A model generated the notes under the pieces. It ran no database searches. It was not told the origin of the DNA and worked only from the letters and a program-made list of their open reading frames with translations. This document shows, one piece after another, positions 29,548-37,274 of a stretch of 64,000 bases of DNA (positions within the stretch are counted from its first letter, which is position 1; each line of letters opens with the position of its first letter). Origin of the DNA: Actinomycetes bacterium (GTDB lineage Bacteria; Actinomycetota; Actinomycetes; Streptosporangiales; Streptosporangiaceae); the NCBI GenBank assembly GCA_021793235.1, contig JAJYTD010000001.1, positions 1 to 64,000 of the forward strand. The letters run 5' to 3'. The position numbers and the translations under genes were made by a program.

Positions 29548-32190
29548 GTGAAGGCGATTCGCAGGTTCACCGTCCGTACTGTCCTACCCGAAGAACTCGC
29601 TCCACTGGGGCGGCTTGCCGCCAACCTCCGGTGGGCTTGGCATACCCGCACCCGCGACCTATTCACCGCGATCGACCCCGACGTGTGGGAGGCCACCGGG
29701 CGCGACCCCTTCCGCATGCTGGGAGAAGTGAGCGGTGAACGGCTGGCCGAGCTCAGCCGCGACACGGCGTTCCTCTCCGAGCTGCGGGCCGTAGACGCCG
29801 ATCTCGACGCCTACCTCACGGGCCCTCGCTGGTACCAGCAGCACACGCACGGGGCCGAGCCTCCGACGGCGATCGCCTACTTCTCCGCCGAATACGGGCT
29901 GACGTCGGCGCTGCCGCAGTATTCCGGAGGCCTGGGCATCCTCGCGGGCGACCACCTGAAGAGCGCCAGTGACCTCGGCGTTCCGCTGATCGGCGTAGGC
30001 CTGCTCTACCAGCACGGATACTTCACCCAGAGCCTCTCCCGAGAGGGCTGGCAACAGGAGGACTACCCCGAGGTCGACCCGCACGGGCTGCCGATGGCGC
30101 GGTTGCGTGACGCCGCAGAGGAGTTGGTGCTGATCAGCATCGACCTGCCCGGCGGGCGCGCGCTCACCGCACATGTGTGGGTGCTCCGGGTCGGCCGCGT
30201 ACCCTTGCTCCTCTTGGACGCCTGCCACGAGTCCAACACCCCCGAGCTGCGCGGTGTGACCGACCGTCTCTACGGTGGCGGCCCCGAGCACCGGCTGCGC
30301 CAAGAGCTGCTGCTCGGCGTCGGCGGGATGCGGGCGGTGCGGGCCTACTGCGAGACCACCGGCCACCCGGTGCCCGAGGTGTTCCACATGAACGAAGGGC
30401 ACGCCGGCTTCCTCGGCCTGGAGCGTGTGCGCGAGTACATGAGGAACGGTGGCCTGACCTTCAATGAAGCGGTCGAGGCCGCGCGTGCGGGCACCGTCTT
30501 CACCACACACACGCCCGTGTCCGCGGGCATCGACCGGTTCCCCCGCGCCTTGGTCGAGCGGCACTTCAGCGGGTCCGCCTCCGCGGTCGACGGACTGCCG
30601 ACGGGCCGGATCATGGAGCTGGGAACCGAGGATTACCCGGACGGCGACCCGGATGTCTTCAACATGGCCATCATGGGTATGCGGCTCGCGCAGCGGGTCA
30701 ACGGCGTGAGCCGACTGCACGGCGCGGTCAGCCGGGAGATGTTCCGCGGGCTGTGGCCGGGCTTCGACACCGCCGAAGTCCCGATCACCTCCGTCACCAA
30801 TGGTGTGCACGCACGCACCTGGGTCGCCGACGAGGCACAGGAGCTGGCTCGGAGCATGGTCGCCGACTCCGGCGAGTTCAGCGGGACCGAAGGATGGCGC
30901 AAGCTCACCGGCGGTGCCTCCGGGGCACAGCTTTGGAAAATGCGGCGCATCCTGCGGGAGCGGCTGGTCGCTGACGTCCGAACGCGCCTGCGCGCCTCCT
31001 GGCAGCGGCGCGGGGCCAGTGAGGCCGAGCTCGGCTGGATCGACGACGTCCTCGATCCGGAGGTGCTCACTGTAGGGTTCGCCCGGCGTGTGCCCTCGTA
31101 CAAACGGCTCACCCTGATGCTGCGCGACCGCGGCCGGCTGAAGTCGATGCTGCTGCATCCGGACCGCCCGCTGCAGATCGTCATCGCGGGCAAGGCGCAC
31201 CCGGCCGACGAGGGCGGCAAGCGGTTGATCCAGGAGATCGTGCGTTTCACCGACGACCCCGAAGTACGGCACCGAATCGTCTTCCTGCCCGACTACGACA
31301 TGGCCCTCGCCGCCTCCCTGGTGCAGGGCTGCGACGTGTGGCTGAACAATCCGCTGCGCCCGCTGGAGGCGTGCGGCACCTCGGGGATGAAGTCCGCCCT
31401 GAACGGCGGGCTGAACCTGTCGATCCGCGACGGCTGGTGGGAGGAGTGGTATGACGGTTCCAACGGCTGGGCCCTCCCCACGGCCGACGGCGTGGCCGAC
31501 CCGGACCAGCGCGACGGGATCGAGGCGGCCGCCCTCTATGACCTGATCGAGGAACAGGTCGCGCCGTTGTTCTACGACCGCGACGACGAAGGCCTGCCCG
31601 GACGCTGGCTGGAAATGGTGAAGCACACCCTCGTCTCACTCGGCCCGAGGGTGCTGGCGACCCGCATGGTGCAGGAGTATGTGACCGGCCTGTACCAGGG
31701 TGCGGCCGACTCCACGCGCAGGCTCGTGGACGGCGACATGGAGGGTGCTCGGCAGCTCGCGGCCTGGAAGCAGCGGGTGCGGCGCTCCTGGCCCGATGTG
31801 CGCATCGAACACGTGGAGGTGGCGGGGGAGGACCCGCCCCAGATCGGATCAGAAGTGGCGGTGCGTGCCACGCTTGCTCTCGGCGGCCTCACCCCCGGCG
31901 ATGTCGAGGTCGAAGCCGCGATCGGCGGGGTCACCCCCTCGGACGAACTGGTGGAGCCGGTGTTCGTCGCGCTGGAGGCAGCGGAGCCGGATGGGGCCGG
32001 CGCGGACGCCAAGGACACGGGCCCGCTGGTCCGCTACGGGGGTTCGCTTCCAATGCCGCGCGCCGGAGACTGCGGCTACACCGTGCGGGTCATGCCCGTC
32101 CACCCTCTGCTCAGCGATAACGCGGACATGGGTCTGGTCGCCGTACCGCAGCCCCCGAGCAGCATGGAAGGCGGAATGGTGCTGCGTTGA
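29548..32190 (+). CDS. glgP: alpha-glucan phosphorylase
   Basis: 880 residues, GT35. It releases glucose 1-phosphate from the non-reducing ends of glucan. It carries the actinobacterial-type N-terminus (M)KAIRRFTVRTVLPEELAPL. The PLP/catalytic region is LEACGTSGMKSALNGGLNLSIRDGWW, and the phosphate/glucan site is near HMNEGHAGF. The GTG at 29548 is chosen because it gives the family N-terminus; the frame is open 38 codons further up, but that peptide looks random. No Shine-Dalgarno sequence is visible, and GATAAT ends 11 bases before the GTG, so the mRNA may be leaderless. It opposes the synthetic operon across the shared control region. Confidence 0.94.
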   Translation: MKAIRRFTVRTVLPEELAPLGRLAANLRWAWHTRTRDLFTAIDPDVWEATGRDPFRMLGEVSGERLAELSRDTAFLSELRAVDADLDAYLTGPRWYQQHTHGAEPPTAIAYFSAEYGLTSALPQYSGGLGILAGDHLKSASDLGVPLIGVGLLYQHGYFTQSLSREGWQQEDYPEVDPHGLPMARLRDAAEELVLISIDLPGGRALTAHVWVLRVGRVPLLLLDACHESNTPELRGVTDRLYGGGPEHRLRQELLLGVGGMRAVRAYCETTGHPVPEVFHMNEGHAGFLGLERVREYMRNGGLTFNEAVEAARAGTVFTTHTPVSAGIDRFPRALVERHFSGSASAVDGLPTGRIMELGTEDYPDGDPDVFNMAIMGMRLAQRVNGVSRLHGAVSREMFRGLWPGFDTAEVPITSVTNGVHARTWVADEAQELARSMVADSGEFSGTEGWRKLTGGASGAQLWKMRRILRERLVADVRTRLRASWQRRGASEAELGWIDDVLDPEVLTVGFARRVPSYKRLTLMLRDRGRLKSMLLHPDRPLQIVIAGKAHPADEGGKRLIQEIVRFTDDPEVRHRIVFLPDYDMALAASLVQGCDVWLNNPLRPLEACGTSGMKSALNGGLNLSIRDGWWEEWYDGSNGWALPTADGVADPDQRDGIEAAALYDLIEEQVAPLFYDRDDEGLPGRWLEMVKHTLVSLGPRVLATRMVQEYVTGLYQGAADSTRRLVDGDMEGARQLAAWKQRVRRSWPDVRIEHVEVAGEDPPQIGSEVAVRATLALGGLTPGDVEVEAAIGGVTPSDELVEPVFVALEAAEPDGAGADAKDTGPLVRYGGSLPMPRAGDCGYTVRVMPVHPLLSDNADMGLVAVPQPPSSMEGGMVLR

Positions 32191-32251
32191 CGCAGGTGAG
32201 ATGTCCGCCTCTTGACCATGTGTGGCCGATGTCGGCCATAATGGGGGGAAC

Positions 32252-32337
32252 CGACAGGGGAGCGCTTCGGCGCTGAGAGTGCGGTACCGACCGCAGACCC
32301 TCACACACCTGATCTGGATAATGCCAGCGAAGGAAGT
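32252..32337 (+). promoter_or_regulatory. TPP riboswitch
   Basis: The conserved THI-element parts are in order: AGGGGAGC, GCTGAGAG, GACCCT, then ACCTGATCTGGATAATGCCA and GCGAAGGAAG. It lies in the leader of ykoE and should shut down the thiamine-precursor importer when thiamine pyrophosphate is high. About 107 bases separate it from the GTG; no obvious intrinsic terminator is seen, so control of translation is more likely. Confidence 0.95.
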
Positions 32338-32444
32338 CATGGACCCGCCAGCCGGTTCTCCGCCGCGAGGTGCGCGCACTCGTCCGGGAACCAGGCGGCG
32401 CTCTCGGCCTGAGCCCTCTCAAATCCTGGGAAGGGACATCCGCT

Positions 32445-33047
32445 GTGAGTACAGCACCGCGCGGTGCGGAGACCGGTACGGCTGATCGCCCCCGCTTCCG
32501 CACCGTCGACACCGTTGTCGCCGCTGTCCTCGGTGTCGCCAACGGCGTCATCTTCTGGTTCTGGGGCATGCTGTGGACCGCCACCGACCCCGTTTTCCTC
32601 TTCTTCCCGCCCGCACAAGCGATCATCTACGGCATGTGGCTCCTGCCCGGTGTGCTGGGCGGGCTCATCCTCCGCAAGCCCGGGGCCGCCGTGCTGACCT
32701 CTGTCGCGGCCGCCTGCGTATCCATGCTGCTGGGCACCCCGTGGGGGGTGGGGGTCGTCATCGCCGGCTTCACGCAGGGGCTGCTTCCCGAACTCGTCTT
32801 CGCGGCGGGCCGGTACCGCCGCTGGGGAATGGGCGTCTCGGTCCTGGCCGGAGCCGCGGCCGGGGTGTCCCCCGCGATCTGGGACAACATCGCCTACTAC
32901 GCCACTTGGCCGCTGGGCTTCCAGCTCGCCTACGGCGTAATCCTCGTGGTCAGTGCGGCCGTTATCGCCGGTGCCGGTGGCCGGCTTTTGACCACCGCAC
33001 TGGCCCGGGCCGGTGCGCTCACCTCGTTCCCGTCGGCCCGCGGGTGA
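32445..33047 (+). CDS. ykoE: ECF transporter S component, YkoE type
   Basis: 200 residues with about five transmembrane helices (TVVAAVLGVANGVIFWFWGM, then AQAIIYGMWLLPGVLGGLIL). It is the substrate-binding membrane subunit of an energy-coupling-factor importer. With the TPP riboswitch and ykoDC it is assigned to uptake of thiamine or its hydroxymethylpyrimidine precursor. GTG start with AAGGGA eight bases upstream. It ends in a GTGA overlap with ykoD. Confidence 0.93.
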   Translation: MSTAPRGAETGTADRPRFRTVDTVVAAVLGVANGVIFWFWGMLWTATDPVFLFFPPAQAIIYGMWLLPGVLGGLILRKPGAAVLTSVAAACVSMLLGTPWGVGVVIAGFTQGLLPELVFAAGRYRRWGMGVSVLAGAAAGVSPAIWDNIAYYATWPLGFQLAYGVILVVSAAVIAGAGGRLLTTALARAGALTSFPSARG

Positions 33048-34612
33048 CGAGCGAGCGAGGCGCCCTCGTCGAGCTCTCGGACTGGGGGTGGAAGCACTCC
33101 GGCCGAGCCGATTGGTCGCTGCGCGGTGTCGACCTGACGATCGAGCCGGGCGAGCGTGTCCTGCTCCTCGGGGCTTCGGGCGCGGGCAAGTCCACTCTGC
33201 TGCACGCTATGGCCGGGCTCACCGGCGAGGGCGGGGCCATCACGGGTGAGCAGGAGGGCGCCCTGCTCATCGACGGTGCTCCGGCGGCCGCGAGCCGCGG
33301 TGTCGCCGGACTGGTAGGGCAGGATCCCGAGACCCAGCTCGTCATGGCACGGGCCGGCGACGATGTCGCGTTCGGTCTGGAGAACATGGCGCTGGCGCGC
33401 GAGGAGATCTGGCCGCGTGTCCGTTCCGCGCTGCGCGGTATCGCGTTCCCCTACGGCCTGGACCGCTCCACCGCGGCCCTGTCCGGCGGGGAGAAGCAGC
33501 GATTGGTCATCGCGGGCGCCCTCGCGATGCGGCCGCGCCTGCTGCTGCTGGACGAACCGACCGCCAACCTCGACCCCGAGGGGGCCGCGCTGGTCCGCGG
33601 ACTCCTCACCGAACTGGCGGCCACCACCGAGGCGACGCTGGTCCTGGTGGAACACCGTGTCGCGGACATGCTCGGCGCAGGCGGTGCGGGCGAGCACGGC
33701 AGGGGCCTGGTCGACCGGGTCATCGTGGTGGAGCCGGGGGGCGGGGTGATCGCCGACGGCGAGCCGCGGACCGTGTTCGCCGAACACGGCTCCCGGCTGG
33801 CCGAGCGGGGGGTCTGGGTGCCCGGGCACGAGCCCCGACCGCACATCCCACCCGCCTCCGGCGGCCCTCCGCTCATCGAGGCCGCCGACTGTACGGCCCA
33901 CGCGCCGCGGGAGATCGGTGCGCTGCGCACCGCGCCGCACACCGTCCTCGACAGCGCCGACGCAGTGGTCGACGCCGCCACCTCTACCGTCCTCACCGGG
34001 CCGAACGGGTCCGGAAAATCGACGCTGCTGATGCTGCTGGCCGGGCTGGCCCGGCCGGCCCAGGGCACGGTGGAGCCGCGCGGCCCCTTGGCCGCCGTCA
34101 GTGAAAGGCCGCTCTTCCGCTGGCCCGCGCGCAGGCTCGCCCGCCATGTCGGCACGGTGTTCCAGCACGCCGAGGACCAGTTCGTCACCGGAACAGTCCG
34201 CGACGAATTGCGGTTCGCGCCGCTGCGCGCCGGGATGGGGGAACACGCGACCGCGGCCTGGGTGGAGGAACTACTGGAGCGGCTCCGGCTCGGTGCGCTC
34301 GCCGACGCGCACCCGTTCACGCTGTCCGGTGGGGAGAAGCGGCGGCTATCGGTGGCGACGGCCCTGAGCTTTGGACCGGCACACGCACCCGATGTCCTCA
34401 TTCTCGACGAGCCCACGTTCGGGCAGGACACCAGGACCTGGAGCGAACTCGTGGAACTCATCGCCGGGCTGCGCGCCGAAGGCCGCGCCATCGTCATGGC
34501 CACCCATGACGAGCTGCTGCTTCGCCGCTTCACCGACGTCGAACTCCGCGTCCGCGCGGGCCGCGTCCACCGCGTCCCCGCCCAGTGCCCCACCGATGGG
34601 AGAAGCCGTTGA
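33044..34612 (+). CDS. ykoD: ECF transporter ATPase with two fused ABC domains, YkoD type
   Basis: 522 residues. The first ABC domain has Walker A GASGAGKST, signature LSGGEKQR and Walker B LLLLDEPTANLD. The second has GPNGSGKST, LSGGEKRR and VLILDEPTFGQD. The fusion replaces the separate A and A' subunits of other ECF modules. It energises YkoE/YkoC. The GTG overlaps the ykoE stop. Confidence 0.94.
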   Translation: MTSERGALVELSDWGWKHSGRADWSLRGVDLTIEPGERVLLLGASGAGKSTLLHAMAGLTGEGGAITGEQEGALLIDGAPAAASRGVAGLVGQDPETQLVMARAGDDVAFGLENMALAREEIWPRVRSALRGIAFPYGLDRSTAALSGGEKQRLVIAGALAMRPRLLLLDEPTANLDPEGAALVRGLLTELAATTEATLVLVEHRVADMLGAGGAGEHGRGLVDRVIVVEPGGGVIADGEPRTVFAEHGSRLAERGVWVPGHEPRPHIPPASGGPPLIEAADCTAHAPREIGALRTAPHTVLDSADAVVDAATSTVLTGPNGSGKSTLLMLLAGLARPAQGTVEPRGPLAAVSERPLFRWPARRLARHVGTVFQHAEDQFVTGTVRDELRFAPLRAGMGEHATAAWVEELLERLRLGALADAHPFTLSGGEKRRLSVATALSFGPAHAPDVLILDEPTFGQDTRTWSELVELIAGLRAEGRAIVMATHDELLLRRFTDVELRVRAGRVHRVPAQCPTDGRSR

Positions 34613-34652
34613 GTGCTCCTTTGCCCAGACCCCGCGGCCACAGGAGCCGCTG

Positions 34653-35414
34653 ATGGGCGGGGACGGCACGCCGCCGACACCCGGCGGAGAAGACGGGCGG
34701 CCCTGGCTGGTACGCGCCAACCCCGCGGCCAAAGTCGTTGCCGCGCTGCTGGTCGCGGCCGGGCTGATCCCGGTCGTCGACCCGGTCAGCGGTGGCGTCG
34801 TACTCGCGGCCGGACTGGTCCTACTGCCCTTCTCCGGCCTGCACCGCGGCGTATTCGTGACTCTGGGGCTGCCATTGCTGCTGATGGGCGCCTCCATCGG
34901 TGTGGTCAACCTGCTCTTCGGTGAAGACGGGACCGTCGCGGCGTTGGGCACGGCTGTGCGGCTGATGGCGATCGCGCTGCCGGGCATGCTCGTCGGAGTG
35001 ACCAGCGATCCCACCGAGCTGGCCGATGCCCTGGTGCAGAAACTGAAGGTGCCTGAGCGCCCCGCGATGGGCGTGCTCGCGGCGCTGCGGCTGATGCCGC
35101 TGCTGGCGGCGCAGTGGCGCACGCTGGGACTGGCCCGCAGAGCACGCGGCCTGGAGGCAGGCCCTAATCCGGTCGCGGCGGTCACGGTCTTCGCGGGCAC
35201 GGCGTTCGCTCTGCTCGTACGCGCCATCCGCACCGGAACACAGCTCGCGATGGCCATGGACGCGCGGGCGTTCGGCAGTGGCGCGCGCACCCGCGCCCGG
35301 GTGAGCCACTGGCGCGCCACCGACACATGGCTGATCGTCGCGACGCTCATACTGCTGGCCGTGGCGCACGGCCTGGCCATCTCCTTGGGCACATGGCGAC
35401 TGCTGTTCGGCTGA
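34653..35414 (+). CDS. ykoC: ECF transporter T component, YkoC type
   Basis: 253 residues, CbiQ-like, with several transmembrane helices and the coupling segments ALRLMPLLAAQWRTLGLARRARGLE and MDARAFGSGARTRA, whose Ala-Arg pairs contact the ATPases. I prefer the ATG at 34653 because AGGAG sits six bases before it. An ATG at 34596 inside ykoD would add 19 residues but has no ribosome binding site. Confidence 0.92.
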   Translation: MGGDGTPPTPGGEDGRPWLVRANPAAKVVAALLVAAGLIPVVDPVSGGVVLAAGLVLLPFSGLHRGVFVTLGLPLLLMGASIGVVNLLFGEDGTVAALGTAVRLMAIALPGMLVGVTSDPTELADALVQKLKVPERPAMGVLAALRLMPLLAAQWRTLGLARRARGLEAGPNPVAAVTVFAGTAFALLVRAIRTGTQLAMAMDARAFGSGARTRARVSHWRATDTWLIVATLILLAVAHGLAISLGTWRLLFG

Positions 35415-35511
35415 CGCCTTTGGCAAGACAGGCGGGAGCGGATGCGGGCCGGAGCAGCAGAGCATGGTAGAAGCGGTGGAAGAGAACCGGCGACCTGGAG
35501 AGGGAGCGAAC

Positions 35512-36300
35512 ATGGGCGAATTCGTGCGGGTGGAAAGCGATCCGGACCACCCGGCCGTTGCCGTGATCCGACTGGACCGGCCGAAGATGAACGCGTTGAA
35601 CGCGCAGGTGCAGCGCGAGATCGGGGCCGCCGCAGCGCAGGTCGGCGCTGATGACGGGGTGCGCGCTGTGGTCATCTACGGCGGTGAGAGGGTCTTCGCG
35701 GCCGGCGCCGATGTCAAGGAGATGGCGGACATGGGCTACGCCGAAATGGTGGAGCATTCGGGTGTCCTGCAGGATTCCTTCACCGCGGTGGCGCGGATTC
35801 CCAAGCCGGTCATCGCCGCGATCACCGGCTACGCGCTGGGCGGCGGCTGCGAACTGGCCCTGTGCGCCGATTTCCGGGTCGCCGCCGAAGACGCCCGCTT
35901 GGGCCAGCCTGAGATCCAACTCGGGATCATCCCCGGTGCCGGGGGTACGCAGCGCTTGCCCCGGTTGATCGGTCCGGCTCGGGCCAAGGACCTGATCTTC
36001 ACCGGGCGTCACGTCACAGCCGAGGAGGCCCTGTCCATCGGCCTGGTCGACTCCGTAGTACCTGCCGGGGACGTGTACGCCTCGGCCGTGGCCATGGCGG
36101 CGCGCTACACCAGTGGTCCGGCGATCGCGCTGCGCGCGGCCAAACAGGCGATCGACACCGGGTTGGAGAGCGATCTCGCCACCGGTCTGGAGATCGAGCG
36201 GCTGCAGTTCGCCGGCTTGTTCGCGACCGAGGACCAGAAGACCGGTATGCGCAGCTTCGTCGAGCAGGGGCCGGGCAAAGCACGGTTTTCCGGCCGGTAG
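35512..36300 (+). CDS. enoyl-CoA hydratase/isomerase family protein
   Basis: 262 residues, crotonase fold. The oxyanion-hole segments FAAGADVKEM and GYALGGGCELALCADF and the catalytic Glu region LGQPEIQLGIIPGAGGTQRLPRLIG are all present, so a hydratase acting in beta-oxidation is likely. The ATG at 35512 has GAGAGGGAG upstream and is preferred to an ATG 48 bases earlier. The YbaK-like gene follows after 23 bases. Confidence 0.93.
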   Translation: MGEFVRVESDPDHPAVAVIRLDRPKMNALNAQVQREIGAAAAQVGADDGVRAVVIYGGERVFAAGADVKEMADMGYAEMVEHSGVLQDSFTAVARIPKPVIAAITGYALGGGCELALCADFRVAAEDARLGQPEIQLGIIPGAGGTQRLPRLIGPARAKDLIFTGRHVTAEEALSIGLVDSVVPAGDVYASAVAMAARYTSGPAIALRAAKQAIDTGLESDLATGLEIERLQFAGLFATEDQKTGMRSFVEQGPGKARFSGR

Positions 36301-36323
36301 CCGAGTCGAGGGGAGACCGGGGC

Positions 36324-36869
36324 ATGTGGGGGCTGGACACGCGGCCGGTGACCGAACGGAGCGATCTGCTCGCCGCTCCAGTGGCGTATGCGGTCCAACA
36401 CTGGAAACAGGACACGCCGGTCGACGATCTGCTCGTGGCCGAGATCGACCCGGAGCTGGCCGACACCGCCGCCTGCTGCGCTGCCTATGACGTGCCCATG
36501 GCGGCGTCGGCCAACTGTGTGGTGGTCGCGGCCAAGCGCGCCGGCCAGGTGCGTATGGCGGCGTGCGTGGTGCTCGCGACCACACGGGCCGATGTCAACG
36601 GCGTCGTCCGTCGGCGCTTGGGGGCACGTAAGGCGTCTTTCGCGCGGCAGGAGGAGGTGGTCGAGGCGACAGGGATGGAATACGGCGGAATCACCCCCAT
36701 CGGGCTTCCTGCGGATTGGCCGATCCTGGTCGATCCCGCCGCGGCCGGGTGTCCGCACGCGGTGATCGGCAGCGGTCTGCGCTCCGCTAAACTGGTGGTC
36801 CCCGGGACCGTCCTGGCAGGCCTGCCAGGGGCCGAGGTCATCGAAGGGCTGGGCGTCCCCGTGGCGTGA
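36324..36869 (+). CDS. YbaK/EbsC family protein (aminoacyl-tRNA deacylase-like)
   Basis: 181 residues. The fold is indicated by GGITPIGLPADWPILVD and a Gly-Ser-Gly-Leu-Arg motif near the C-terminus. Relatives hydrolyse mischarged tRNA such as Cys-tRNA(Pro), or are related editing domains. The usual Lys is not securely placed here, so activity is uncertain. ATG with GAGGGGAG upstream. It is probably co-transcribed with the hydratase gene. Confidence 0.8.
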   Translation: MWGLDTRPVTERSDLLAAPVAYAVQHWKQDTPVDDLLVAEIDPELADTAACCAAYDVPMAASANCVVVAAKRAGQVRMAACVVLATTRADVNGVVRRRLGARKASFARQEEVVEATGMEYGGITPIGLPADWPILVDPAAAGCPHAVIGSGLRSAKLVVPGTVLAGLPGAEVIEGLGVPVA

Positions 36870-37274
36870 CCGGCTTCGCAATGGGGATGACAATCCGGTC
36901 CCCGCCTTGCTCGGCTCCCGCGAAACCGCATCTCCCCTGGTGGCAGTCTGTGCTGGGGCCTGTTTTAGGGTGGCGTCGGCATCCCGGCGGGAACCAGGAG
37001 CCGGTTTTTTCCGTCATAATCATGGAGTCGCTCAAAAGTCGTGCCGCGCACGGCAAGCGCGAAGCTTCGGCTTCCCGTGTCCGCGTATCCCGACTAGCGT
37101 AGTTCCAAGGAGACCGCGAACCGCGGCGGTACCTCCGCCCGGTGATCACCGGCGACCCGATCGCTGCGAACCAGAGACGTGACGGACCGGCCAAGGACAG
37201 CACGCCGGTACAGGGCCCGCCCATCCCCGGCCAATAGGCTGGCGGTATGTGGGGTGTGAGGGGATGAATTCACG
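36870..37274. other. intergenic region upstream of the Ser/Thr kinase gene
   Basis: No gene is supported. It contains GGAAC (36990-36994) separated by 18 bases from GTC (37013-37015), which fits an ECF sigma-type promoter. An AAGGAGA near 37110 is not followed by a start codon. Confidence 0.4.
36990..37015 (+). promoter_or_regulatory. possible ECF-sigma promoter
   Basis: GGAAC-N18-GTC with a T-rich spacer resembles actinobacterial SigE/SigR-class promoters. It lies about 260 bases before the kinase start. Confidence 0.3.

Noticed and set aside
29659-31626. 655-codon minus-strand frame opposite glgP
   Set aside because: Antisense shadow of a well-supported glgP.
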